The translations under genes and the position numbers were made by a program. The notes beneath the pieces were generated by a model. The model saw only the letters and a program-made list of their open reading frames with translations. It made no database searches and was not told the origin of the DNA. From the NCBI GenBank assembly GCA_026419785.1, contig JAODTK010005673.1:124001-188000 (forward strand): 64,000 bases of DNA. Direction: 5' to 3'. This DNA is from Sclerodactyla briareus (lineage: Eukaryota > Echinodermata > Holothuroidea > Dendrochirotida > Sclerodactylidae). This document shows positions 47,751 to 59,183 of the stretch, piece after piece (position 1 is the first letter of the stretch; every line of letters begins with the position of its first letter).

Positions 47751-49335
47751 CCTCGTGCATGTGACGGCGGCAAAAATAGAGGAGACTCTTCAGTGATTCC
47801 ACAGTGACTTGGTGGGAGTCTATATCTTATGTGCACCCCATTATTTAATATGCAGCTTCATGCGTGGATCCGGTCTGCCATGCCGGTAAACCACGCTTGC
47901 CTTAGAAAAGTATCCAAAAAACGAAGCAACCGCAATGCTATTGGTCCTGATACACATGAATTATCTCACTGCTCTACATTCCTTGATATTGAATGGCCAA
48001 CGAAGGAAGAAACCATTTAGCAACCAGTTTGCTATGATGCCCTGAAATCTGAACAGTGCGCAGCATAAACATGCACATGCGTAGACAACATAATTTTATG
48101 AGCAAGGTGCAATACGAAACAGACGTTTATAACAGTCTGATCCCTTTTTTAACACATGCCCAATAACGTGTATTGCCAGTCTCCACTCATATTTTATGTC
48201 CAGATAGATCCATGTACATATGCGTGTCTTATTTTTTGTTCTTATGTTTATTAGATGCAATATTGTCATTTTTATTCCAGGAATAGTTAAATGTTTAATA
48301 GTGTAATCTTCATGCATTCAGCTATTGCTGCAATATGAAAAATATTACCAATACAAAAAAAACAACAACCCACAACATGAGATCAAAGATGCTGATTCGA
48401 AGCAGATGATGAAGTAATGACCTCACTGCACCAACTGTCCCTTCCACAATAAAACTGTAATGTGGCGAATTGGGTGCACTTGAAGGTAATGACATCCAGG
48501 GCGCAATGAAACCACAGTCGATCAAGATCGTGGATGAACCCGAGGAGGATTAAGAAAGAGCCACCACTCTGAATGCGTTAAAGTCAGCAATCACAGTAGA
48601 AAACCCCAGAGCAACCATACCCGGATACTTCAATCAACTGACGTATATCCACCACCACCACAGCTACACGACAGCACCTACCACCAGCACTGCCACAACA
48701 TCTACAACAATGACTACTACTCCGTCTGCACCCCAGCACCTCAGTCAAACTACCACCTCTGACAGTGTGTTCTTCGAGACCTGGCCAAAGCCATCAGAAG
48801 TAAGGAGTTTGAGATCAAGGCAAGTTGGTGAGAAGAACCAGAGGATGGACTGACGCTTTGCCACCTAGCCACCCGTAGGTGAAAGTGTGCAAAAGAAAGG
48901 TTAGATGGAATTCGTTTCCGGGTGTTGTGCAGGCAATACTCTTCATGGGTTGCCACTAAGGGCGACCTGTTGGGTCGGCCGACAATCCCCCACCTACGTT
49001 GGTCTTGAGATCGCCTACAAAGAGATAGGCGTGATCGAACTCAGGAATTGACTAGTGCTGTTCAACTACCCCATGAAACCAGCCACGCCTTCTTGATAAG
49101 GGTGATGGTGGAGGGTGGAGGACAAGACCACTCAAATCAGAGGTCTGTCAATCAATAGGATGGTAACATCAAAAGATATGGAGCAGGGCGGCGAGGGGAC
49201 AAAGCAAGACAAGTACAAGACTGGCCAAAAACACCGAAATATGCAGCAACTGAGGAGAACGTCATCACCTACAAACAAAGGGTCAGTAGCCTAGCCAGCG
49301 AGAGAGTTAACAAAACCCCACGAGCCACAGCATGG
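47751..49335. other. Unassigned, Thr-rich low-complexity part
   Basis: At 48,650-48,740 a + strand frame is rich in His, Thr and Ala from CAC/ACA/ACC triplets. The rest shows no recognised domain. Its position just before the integrase remnant suggests it may be decayed retrotransposon sequence, but no reverse transcriptase or protease motif was found. Confidence 0.3.
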
Positions 49336-49620
49336 ATGTGGGAGTGTGGAAATCTTCATCTGGACAAGGAAGATGTGTTACAAAGATGGACCAAGACAAG
49401 ATACCAGCTGGCACCACCCGAACATCTCAAGCAGAGGGTATACCAGGAACTGCGCCAAGACATGGGACATCTTGGGGCATCTAGGGTAGTATACCTTGCC
49501 CGTGACCGGTTCTACTGGCCTCATGTATGGAAACAGACATCGAGAACTGTCTAAGTCACCAAGGTGTGCCCATGTCTGAAGCAGAGGGTCGAGGCCAAAC
49601 AAACCGACAAGAGCCGGTCT
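49336..49620 (+). mobile_element. Ty3/gypsy-type integrase zinc-binding domain remnant
   Basis: The frame at 49,336-49,554 contains GHLGASRVVYLARDRFYWPH, the H-H part of the HHCC zinc-binding domain that precedes retrotransposon integrase cores. After an in-frame stop at 49,552, the same reading continues VTKVCPCLKQ, supplying the C-C pair. The catalytic DDE core and reverse transcriptase were not found nearby. It is a fragment of an endogenous retrotransposon. Confidence 0.8.
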
Positions 49621-49784
49621 GGTCCAAAGTCACCCCACGATGACTGGAGACTGAGTTTGACAACCAGGGCCAGGAAAATTAGTCCTGCTGTTGAGGAGGA
49701 ACGTAACACAATGACAGGACAACCAAACAACAAAAAACCAGTCTATTCAATCAAATTTAAAAAACACACATGCAAATAACATAC

Positions 49785-49855
49785 ATACACACACACACAC
49801 AACAAAGTGATCCCTGAGTCTCTTCCTGAACTTTGTTCAGGCGAGACAAATAGGA
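49785..49855 (-). repeat. Fragment of the TG-rich dispersed repeat, reverse strand
   Basis: A CA run followed by 'aaagtgatccctgagtctc', 'cctgaactttgttcagg' and 'cgagacaaat' is the reverse complement of the module start at 25,370 and 40,636. Confidence 0.6.
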
Positions 49856-52175
49856 AACTACAAGCCTGCGACCCAGAAACATACACGGCATTGTCCTATA
49901 AGGCAATTGCCAAGAGCCTAAAACCGACAACACCGGAGAAAAATACCACACAACTGAACGCCACATATGTAATTGCAAACCCAGCAAAAGGTTTCCCACA
50001 GCCCATGTGCCAACTATCTTCGAATGTGAACATGGCATTTTAGGGATATTGGCCGATTTTACTGTCACTTCAAGTGTGCTCACAAGCGGACACAGTTTTC
50101 CCTCATGTAAGATGGAACAGTATTTTAGAGCACGCAGTTCTTCAATTCCTTGACAAGCCAATATGCAGTTCACGTTAGTGTACAGTGTATATGATGCCTG
50201 TACTTGTGGATCACTCAACCCACCTGGATGGATCAAGCGCATACTTGGTATGTGGGTCTCCCAATAATAAGTGCATGATTCAGGTCATGATAAGTCTATA
50301 ATGAGTGCATGATCCTTATTTATGTTGGGGGGTCTGTAATCATGAGTCTACAACGCTGCGCTTGTGCAAATTTGTCCCAGATTCCCATATCGACTCATGT
50401 ATTATGGCAATAACGAAATCAATTGAGCATCCTCTGGACAACAGACATGCAGCAACTTGCCTAGTCCTTGACTAAACTTTGTCACCTACCGAACTATGAC
50501 TATTATGTATGTTAATGCACGGGACACCAACGTGGACAAAGTTCCCAGTGCTTTTGCTTAACTGCGTCATAACTTCATCGTTGATGCATAGCAATTGTAC
50601 ACAGTTCTCACCAGGGTTCAAAACTGACATATCGTAAAAAAACGTACAAAATTAATGCTTACGGATTGTACCTACATCCTACGGATCTTAACTTCTCCAA
50701 TATAGTTCTCGCAGGATACGTCAATCAGCAAATATAAAGTCGTAATAAGTTATGGAAATTAATTCCCGAGTCATATAATAGGGTAAAATGTAGCCTAAAC
50801 GTTCATATAGTAGACAGCGCTAGGCTATTGCTATTGCTAACCATTTCTGTGGATCATTCATGTACGGGAAGTCCTTAGAGAGAACCATACGTTCATCGTG
50901 AAGTTTGTCATTTATCATGCACATTCATCCTATATGGAACATCAATATTACTGGGCAATTTCTTCCTCACCGAATTTAATCACAATTAACGTCTCAAATT
51001 AACCAGATTGGAAAATTATCTATGGAGTGACAACACCACGACTAAAACAGTGCCACCGATATTTTCTGACATTCAGTTACCTTCATGGATTATTATGACA
51101 TGTGATTCTCCTGTGGATAAGTACCGTAATACATTAGCGATTCTTCCGCGGATCAATAACTAAATCATCGGAAAAACGGTACTGATAAACACTCCGTCAG
51201 TGACTATACTGTACCCAGAGGAGGCCAATGTCGTATGAACATCCAGAACAGAAAGGGATCTTGGGTCATCCAATGTAAACTTATTACGCTAAACATGTTT
51301 TCTCCACAACATCACAAGTGCCCCCTCTGAATATGTCTAAAAAAAAAAAATTAGCTTCTATGTGCTAAGTTGTCACATCTTCATGGGCTATATATATATT
51401 TATATATAATATTTCCACAATTGTAAAAAAAATTTTCCGGTGACTATATGGATAAATGTATGAGCACAAATAACTAAAAATTTGTTTTTTAAATATCGAA
51501 GAAGAGGGCAAGAATCATCACCAGTCCTGTTTGTTCATTCTATCGTTCACCCGGACCAATAAATGTTTCATAAAAAAATCAATAATGGCAAATCATGTGT
51601 TTGTTCTGGGTAAGGGGTTAAAAAAAAACTTCATGACAGACATTCTTCCAAACTTGGGTAATTCAAATGATGATTACCTAGTCCTCTGTGAGGACATCTA
51701 TTTTCCAATCGGTTGTAGTGTTCCTTGTACAGGAGTAGCAGAGGCTGACGAGAACCACCGATCCAAGCATCGCCCAGGTTCATCCAGCATAACCTGCAGA
51801 GATCAAATAGGGGTTTGTATGATTGATAAAATACTGGATTAACCTTCCTAGGTGGAGACCACATCTCACATGCTTTAACAATCATCACTCTTTGATCAAT
51901 ACGCACTTTGAACCTGTTACAACATATGGAGACTGTTTTTTGTTTTCACATAATTGTCCCCGTATGCACTCTCACTACTATGTACACGTCACTGGGTTTC
52001 AATTTACTGGATTGCATAGGCATTTGCTTACCAAATTGGCGATGAGTGGCTATCATAATCCTGATTTTTTTTGATTAGCATTTTTGCAACACACACTAAG
52101 GTTGGGAAGTCTGCCCTTTTTCACTGAAGAGTGCTAATCGAAATGAAAATCATCTAAATACAACTAACATCTTCT
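49856..52175. other. Unassigned stretch
   Basis: No gene is recognised. AT-rich sequence with a TATA-type run lies at 51,390-51,410. Frames of up to about 160 codons overlap on both strands without motifs. Confidence 0.4.
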
Positions 52176-52490
52176 AGCAGAGGATTGCCCCTATTCAAGG
52201 CCCGCAATGGTGCAGACCTGGATACTGCACCTATCGTCAGCTTGCTAATCCCTCACCAGGTACACAGGATAAGGCAGCGCCTCTATGGCGGAGCCTTAAT
52301 GTGGGGGTGGGGGTATCTCACTGAGACGGCAGCTTGCAAAGTGCCAGCCCCACGTTGTCGCATGCTCAAATCCCCTTGTGCTGAGTGTCCAGCTCGAAGG
52401 CAACAGTTACCAGTCTTCTATACCCTAATGGGAATCGATCCCGGTCCCTACCGGGTGGAAGGCCGCGCTCTACCAACTGTGCCAACCCCC
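52176..52490 (-). mobile_element. tRNA-derived SINE, second copy
   Basis: Read on the - strand, the head has an A box (TGGCACAGTTGGTAGAGCGC) and a B box (GGATCGATTCC, one mismatch from consensus) in tRNA-like spacing, at 52,427-52,490. The body matches the SINE at 17,471-17,761 ('gcagaggat', 'ctattcaaggccc', 'accaggtacac', 'aatgtgggggtggg', 'gagacggca'). This copy has about 50 extra bases between body and head near 52,350-52,400. Confidence 0.88.
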
Positions 52491-54180
52491 ACTGCGTTAA
52501 ATAGTCCCGACGTCTACTCCTGGGTGGCGTTGAGACGAAGCGGACGATCTGCTTCCCATCAGATTTTCAGTCCTGGAGCTCTACTGAGAGCTACACCTGC
52601 CTCCTAGCAGGCCAGTACGTGCAATCATATAGTGCCTTCACACAACTGTAATTCTGTTTTGTTTTTTCTTTCTTAGTTTTTAACCCTTCCAATGCCTAAC
52701 TACTTTTCACGTCCGGTTATTCCAGTGCAGTTATTGTTCCAGGTACCAGCCTCCTTTGAGTATCTTAGATTCTGTACAATTTGTGAAGAAGATGCGAGTC
52801 CATCAAAAATTGTGGAACACAGGATTTGTTCCGAATCAAATGCTCGTTTTATCGTGCTTAAAGTTTCGCTTATCTATGTACCCAACCCCATGACCCCCCA
52901 ATCTTTTCAGCAACACCTAAGGGGGCCTTGGTCATTTCCACAAGCCCCTGTCATGTTATATACTCGTTAGGAGGAGGGTTTTGTTGTGATTAATCCAACT
53001 ACAAAGTGGGGGCTTCAGAGGGGGGAGGGGTACTTCAACACAAAACAAATTTTCATTTCTTCTGCCCAGTTATTAGTTTCCATCTGAATATGACTGCAGT
53101 TACGCAGTTATAGCCATTGACATTTATTTCATATAATATAGCTATGGTAAGTAATGAACAAATTTTCCATTGGAGGACAAAAAGTATCTTTTTTTCTCTT
53201 TCCTGAGTTCCTGGAAACTCACCATCACAGATTGGGTGATCTATGAGCTCAATGCCCTCAATTTTAAAATTGATCAGCTATAGCCTGTAAGCGCCCCTCT
53301 GGTCAGGAGAACCTTGTTTTTGGTCATTTTCAAAAAGCGAAATCACCTTCTCTATTCACCAATGAAGTGAAAGCAAGTCAGGTGGTCTACAAGTCAGGGG
53401 TGACCCAACCTCTTGGCATCGAGGGCAAAGTTACTATAGAACTCCATCGTGGGTCCGCCTGGCCCGTCCGGAACAAGTCCAAGCAGAGTGTCACCATTGG
53501 TCGGTGTGGAGAGAACCACGAATTTTTTGCATTTCTAAACCCCCTATGTCCAAAAATGGCATTTTGCAAGTGTTTTGAGCTTAATGTTTTCATCCTTGAA
53601 ATGAGGAATTCATTTCAATTTTATAACAATTTATCATTTAAATCATTTATGATCAAATATGATTCAAATTAGTATTTGTAAAATAAAATTTAGGTTTTTT
53701 TTTCAAAACTGAACGTACTACCACCAGCCACGGATGGGCCGCGGTTGATCACCTCTTGTCTAACCGGAATGCATTTGATGTGACTGGCACGCGCACACCC
53801 AATCACCATGATTTGACTTACCAAACGTCTCTTCTGCCGATGCACCTAGGAGGAAATAAACCTTCAACATTGTTCCTTGCCCAGGTTATGACACAGTCGG
53901 CGAGCTCTCTCCGACCGGGTATCCCCTCAAGCCGCAGATCTCATAGAAGAGTTGGAATGAGAGATTCCACGACGAAACCGGTAGCGATGTAGTCTCCCAT
54001 ATGTCAACTAGAACCTGACTGATGAGGAATACCTCATTAGAATACCACCAATTACCACTAAAAATGAAATAAACCCGAAAGCCAAATGCTTAGTGATCCT
54101 TTGACACAACGGTCTGGTTGTTTTCAAGTTCTTAATTGCCCTAACACCAAACCATTCTCATGCTTAAACTGAGTCAATAG
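52491..54180. other. Unassigned stretch
   Basis: No gene is recognised. A + strand frame at 53,367-53,672 is open for 101 codons, but its second half is AT-driven and no motif was seen. Confidence 0.4.
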
Positions 54181-54189
54181 CAACAATTT

Positions 54190-55780
54190 TCTAGGCTGTT
54201 TCATGACCAGCCATGCAGGTTGGACAGGCAGCCTGATACAGTAAAAGTAGTCTTGACAAAATACCCCGAATTTTACAAGCTGTATCTGATGGATCGCTTG
54301 AACTGTTGAAACGTTTGTACAACAATACATAGCGGTCATGAGTCTCTATGGGAAGCACACCCATCAAGTTTGAACTTGATCCACCTGCATGTTTGAACTT
54401 TGCCTGATTACAAACGTTAGAGTGCACCAATCATTCCAGAACTTTACAAGTTTCAACCTTTTGCCCAAAATTGACCCCCTACCCATTTAACAATAAATAG
54501 CTTTCATGTACTCATCAATGGATCACACCCATCAATGTTTTGAACTTAATAAAATCATCCCCACCAGGCTTGTTGGACCTTGCCTGATCACAAGGTAAAC
54601 GTTCCCAAAATCCCATAATTTTTGACAATTTCCACTATTTGGGTCGTCCAAATTAACCCTATTTTCATACAACAACAAATAGCCTTCATGTACTCATATG
54701 GAACACTCCATCAGTTGAACTTGATCCACCATAGCCTTTGGACTTTGCCTGATTTACAAGGAAAAAGTGCAAAACCACATCATATCCAAATTTCACAAGT
54801 TTTCACCTTTTGCCAAATTTGACCCCTACTCACACAACAATAAATAGCCTTCATGTACTCATCATGGGAAGCACAACCCCTCAGTTTGAACTTGAATCCC
54901 ACGCATGCATGTTTGGAACTTTTTCCTGATTACAAGGTAAAAGTGCCCAAAATACAGAATTTCACAAGTTTCCACTTTTTGCCCAAAATTTGACCCCCAC
55001 TATCATACACACCATAAATAAGCTTTCATGTCTATCATGGGAAGCCACCCATCAATTTTGGAACTTGATCCCACCAGGCATGTGGACTTTGCCTGAGACA
55101 AGGTAAAATGCCCAACTAACCAGAATTTCATTCACAAGTTTCCACTTTTTTTTCCCAAATTGACCCCCTCCTCATACAACAATAATAGCTTTCCATTTAC
55201 ATGGTACTCATCATGGGAAGCACACCATCAGTTGAACTTGATCCCACCAGCATTGTTGGACTTTGCCTGATTACAAGGTAAAGTCCCAAAATCCCAGAAT
55301 TGTACAATTTCCACTTTTTGCCCAAAATTGGACCCCTACTCATACAACAATAAATATCGGTCATGTACTCACCATGGTGAGCAGCACACCCACTATGTTT
55401 GAACTTGACCCCCCAGGCATGTTGGGCTAGCCTGATTACGAGGTAGAAGTGCCCAAAATAGCAGATTTTCACACTTCCACTTTTTGCCCAAAATTGGGAC
55501 CCCTCCTCATCCAAAATAAATAGTGCTCATTTACTCATCATGGGAACACCGCCCAAGTTTGAACTTGATCCCACATGCATGTTGACTTTTGCCCGTTTAC
55601 ACTGTAAAATGTGCCCAAAATACCAGAATTTTCAAGTTTCCACTTTCTCGCCCAAATTGACCCCCTACTCGTACACACACAAATATCGTTCATGTACTTC
55701 ATCATGGGAAGCACACCCCCAAGGGTTTTGAGCTTGATCCCACCAGGCATGTTGGAACTTAGCCTGATTCCAAGGTGGCA
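54190..55780 (+). repeat. Satellite array, unit about 170 bp, about nine copies
   Basis: Each unit contains 'gtttgaacttgatcccacc', 'catgttggactttgcctgat', 'acaaggtaaaagtgccc', 'ttcacaagtttccac', 'ttgcccaaaattgaccc', 'caacaataaatag' and 'catgtactcatcatggg'. The last block recurs near 54,336, 54,513, 54,686, 54,852, 55,028, 55,200, 55,365, 55,530 and 55,690, at 160-177 base spacing. Units differ by many small indels. The array lies just 3' of the - strand exon-like frame at 55,785-55,966. Confidence 0.92.
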
Positions 55781-55784
55781 TTAC

Positions 55785-55966
55785 ATACCACTCCCTACCA
55801 TACATAATACCAACACAACTACACATCCGCCCGCAACACCAACAAACCCCAAACCCTGCGTGACTGCATAGATTCCTGGGACTTTCCCGTCCAAGAAATC
55901 AAAGTGTTTCCCCACAATGGCAGCCATTTCCAACAACATAATAGTTTCGCCACCTTTGCTAGCCAT
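55785..55966 (-). CDS. Possible first coding exon, membrane protein, unrecognised
   Basis: The frame opens with ATG in a fair context and reads MASKGGETIMLLEMAAIVG. Near its end is a hydrophobic segment (GFVGVAGGCVVVLVLCMVG) that could span a membrane. It ends at a good donor (GGGAGTG|gtatgt, near 55,784); without splicing it stops two codons later. I do not recognise the protein. It lies 3' of the SLC49 exons on the same strand but does not match the expected later transmembrane parts of that family. It could be a separate gene whose first intron holds the satellite array, or a chance frame. Confidence 0.35.
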
Positions 55967-57327
55967 GTAGTTGTCTTTTCAGCAACAATATTAAATCAAA
56001 TTATTGGAATCTACATGCCTCTGAGTAATAACATTTTTTGCTTCTAATCCAACACCCTGTAGTCTAACAATATCCTGTGTTCACATGTGAATGCACCCGT
56101 CATCTGACTCATGCATGTAGAATCAACCCCCATCAAAATGTCCCATTTGACAGAACAGCACCTAGATGCGCTCCCGTAATCAACAATCGCAGGCTGGCGG
56201 AAATCATCAAGTCATCAACTCGTCATCAACTTGCCATGTCATGCAAGCGAGATCAGAGCACTTGTTATATGTTACCGCGGAACAACCCTGTTCGATGCAG
56301 CTTGTCAATACAGCAAGATAATCCTGTTGATTTTTTGTGAAAGTTGGGTGACACCACAATGACAGTCATGGACATTATGTGTTCCAAATCAACTGCTGAG
56401 GACTTCACAAATTGACATGGTAAATCTTTTCAACATTATCGTATTGATGTCAGTCAGTAGCATATACCATCACTTCTTCTCCTAACTATATTGTATAATA
56501 CCGCAGCCCTATGGCTCAAGTTAATCCCTGAGACCCTGTCTGTACTGTCCCAGAGGGTATCGTGGTTCTGGCTGCATGCACGCGTCATCTATGCCACGCC
56601 AGAAACACTTCAGACGTTCAGTGTCTAACTCTCGAACGCTATGTCCGATTTACTTAAAACTTGGCAATCGTGTTTCATCAGGAGAGATTCTCACAAGTTT
56701 GAAAGTGGGTGTGGTTACACTGCTCTGTCTGGGGCCGGCAGCCATCTTTTTTTTTACGAAATTTATTTTAATTGTGCATTTGTGCCCACTACCTCGGCAG
56801 GCTTCGTCCTGATTGATTGAAAACTTATGGCCATATATTGTAAGATAGCAATTGTGGATAAGTTTAAGTGAAGGGGCTACACTGCTTCAATGGCAGCCAT
56901 CTTGATTTTTTTTCAAGAACTGATATTTTTGCAGAATTGGCACGTTCTGGAAATGCAATCATTCCATTTTTTCCCCACAAAACGATTCTTTTGGGACAAT
57001 CAACTTTCCTTTGCGACCCATCTGAGGCTTTTTTTTTTTCTTTATGTACTTTGAATGTTTCAAAGCATAATAATGTCATTCCCTCTGGTCTATACCATGG
57101 CAACTACAAATATTTTCATTCCAGCTAAGAAAAACATACAAGTTATATTCTAACCCTGCGTATTTTTACTCTCTCCCCCCTCCACTTCCCCACCCCCTCC
57201 TTCCACCTCACAAGAAGGTAGTGGGGGGGAATTTGGCCGAAGAGAGGAAGAAGGCTACAGAGTAAATCTCTGCAAACACTAACAGCTTGCATGCTTATTT
57301 ATATTTACACCTTAATTTTGAACTTAC
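55967..57327. other. Unassigned stretch with possible dispersed repeats
   Basis: Two similar-looking blocks ('ggcagccatcttttttttt' near 56,738 and 'ggcagccatcttgatttttt' near 56,892) suggest an interspersed repeat. No exon of the SLC49 gene was recognised here, although its C-terminal exons should lie in this direction. Confidence 0.35.
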
Positions 57328-57449
57328 CCGGTTGAAGTGTATTGTTTGGCCACATATAAGAACTATCCACACCCAGATGCACTAGAGATGCCACAGTAAG
57401 GGACAGCAGGACTATCTTCATGATCTTACCACCCAGTAAATCAACCAGT
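57328..57449 (-). CDS. SLC49-like exon: transmembrane helix LVDLLGG…IVLLSL
   Basis: The acceptor is cttgtttccaaacag and the donor is CAACCGG|gtaagt. The best frame gives 40 residues: LVDLLGGKIMKIVLLSLTVA, another hydrophobic stretch, and a hydrophilic end (SSYMWPNNTLQP) with an N-glycosylation-type NNT, as in an exposed loop. The incoming phase is off by one base relative to the upstream exon's donor, so one base may be missing at the junction. The alternative frames stop early. Confidence 0.75.
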
Positions 57450-58785
57450 CTGTTTGGAAACAAGAATACAACACTGCTTAGTGATTCCTTTCCTTCTACC
57501 AGTTTTTTTTTTTTTTCACCTAGCCTAACTCAGTAATCTTGAGCCATATGCTAGGTCGATTACCAGCTCTCCTAAAAACAATATTTGCACAGCGTTTGGA
57601 ATTGGGGGGCTATGCTACAATTTCACAATTTGATTTTTTCAGGCCTAGGCTGTAGTTCTTTAGTACAATAACTGAGCATCACAATTCTAGTGTCGGTACA
57701 CAATGACATGATACCAATGCATGGCATAGCATATGTAAAGCCACTTGCACGAAATCCACCTAATTGCCATTTGCTATCACATTTGTTGGCTGGTTACTAT
57801 GGCAGGCTCAAAGACGGTCAGCTCACCAAACTGACCAACACATTGAAGAAATGATCGCCAGATATGAATAAAACAGATAAAACAGCAGAATTGACTGTAT
57901 CATAGAGGTGGTCATATATTTACAAGCCACGGCATGCTTCACAATCATGGCACTAAAAGTGGGCCACCCAAAGTACCATTGTCTTCAAATTTTTATGAGG
58001 GCTGATGATGAACATGTCTATACAGTTTTATAGAATTGTGACTAAATGATATTCACCTGAAATATGCAAAATAGACACATTGACTGACCATCAAATGACC
58101 CAACGCACAATTTAACATGATAAACAGGAGCTATAACCACATCCACAAAGTGCAATTGAACTCAGACAATTCTTTGAATTGAATCACTCCAGTGGACCCT
58201 AAATCAGTTTAAATTTCTCTGGACCAAATTGCTACCATATCTCCACCAAGTTTGGAAAATATTGTGCATCAATTATGCAAATAAGACTCAAGTGGCTCCA
58301 TATTTTATGCCAGAAACTAATCTGTTCAAGTAATTGCTATCCTTTTCCTATGTGCCATTCTACATCACCCACAGCTTCTATGGTTTGTCTGTAGTTTCAC
58401 CAGCAAGCCCAAACTGAATTATTTGATTAGGAAAATCCCCTGAAGTAGGACTCTTGTGTTTAAATCTACTGATATCATCAAAACCAGTCTAAAAGTTTCA
58501 GAGATATCCAATCATGATGCGAGCAAACCTGTAGATGGCCACTACACAGGGACACAACAAAAAAATAAGGACATGTATGTGAAGTGGGGACCTCTATCTG
58601 AAATCCACATACTTAGGAGCCTATTACTTAGTTAGGAGCCATTACTTAGGTACAATCCTCTCACCTGGGAAACTTAGTTGGAGGCCTCAGATGACGAATG
58701 AGATAAACATGATGTATTTTCTGAGGAAGGCAGTTAAGGGAAAGAATTGACCTCGCTTTTAAAGCAGTTTGTTAGAATAGCTCAC

Positions 58786-58852
58786 CTGCTAAATACAACA
58801 CTCCTATAACACCAGCAATGTTAGCAGAGAACCCCATCCATCCAGCAGAGTC
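58786..58852 (-). CDS. SLC49-like exon: DSAGWMGF helix
   Basis: The acceptor is tttcttttttctgcag and the donor is TTAGCAG|gtgagc. The exon has 22 codons plus one base and reads DSAGWMGFSANIAGVIGVLY, then LA. The AGW-x-GF motif followed by a small-residue-rich helix matches DIRC2/FLVCR-type transporters. The frame is intact and phase 0 with the upstream exon. Confidence 0.78.
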
Positions 58853-59144
58853 CTGCAGAAAAAAGAAAAAAAAAATTCAGTGTTTATTTTGGTAGAGAAA
58901 TTTACATCCTCTAACAGCCTGAGGAAAAGATATTTCCATAATATTGCCTATCAATTTCTGTATTGGTTTTGCTGATTGTAAAGCACCATGAAGCAGTCCT
59001 TGACAGATCAAAGGGCTATTTGAATTGTGTAATTGTTAATATTAACTACACTGTTAAATGCCCGTTATAGAGAACATCGAGAGGCATAACACTGGAAGAC
59101 ACCTTTAAAATGCCTTTATTATTCAATTCATTCATGGAACTTAC

Positions 59145-59183
59145 CGGAGCAAGCAAGTATTCTGTCACTATCCACCAACATGT
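59145..59183 (-). CDS. SLC49-like small exon: TCWWIVTEYLLAP
   Basis: This is a 39-base exon with an acceptor (gtttggctcctgacag) and a donor (GCTCCG|gtaagt), phase 0 at both ends. It encodes TCWWIVTEYLLAP, resembling the end of the helix just before the AGWxGF segment in DIRC2 (W-x-x-V-L/x-x-x-L-x-P). Such a short exon could be fortuitous. The splice signals, matching phase and position make it likely. Confidence 0.6.

Larger units (their letters stand above)
57328..59183 (-). other. SLC49-family (DIRC2-like) transporter gene, middle part
   Basis: This is a gene-level entry for three - strand exons. The SLC49 family are major-facilitator carriers in plasma or lysosomal membranes, including FLVCR haem/choline exporters and DIRC2/SLC49A4. 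From 5' to 3' the exons encode WWIVTEYLLAP, DSAGWMGFSANIAG and LVDLLGGKIMKIVLL. This is the same order as the DIRC2 segment with a loop, an AGW-x-GF helix start, and a (A/L)D-x-x-x-G-x-x-K-x-ILL helix. About six residues between the first two are shorter than in the mammalian protein. Exons for the N-terminal half (above 59.2 kb) and C-terminal half (below 57.3 kb) were not recognised. Family assignment is good; the exact member is uncertain. Confidence 0.7.

Noticed and set aside
53756-53992. Frame containing GTRTPNHH
   Set aside because: Such peptides commonly arise from repeat or tRNA-like sequence. No splice sites or homology were seen.
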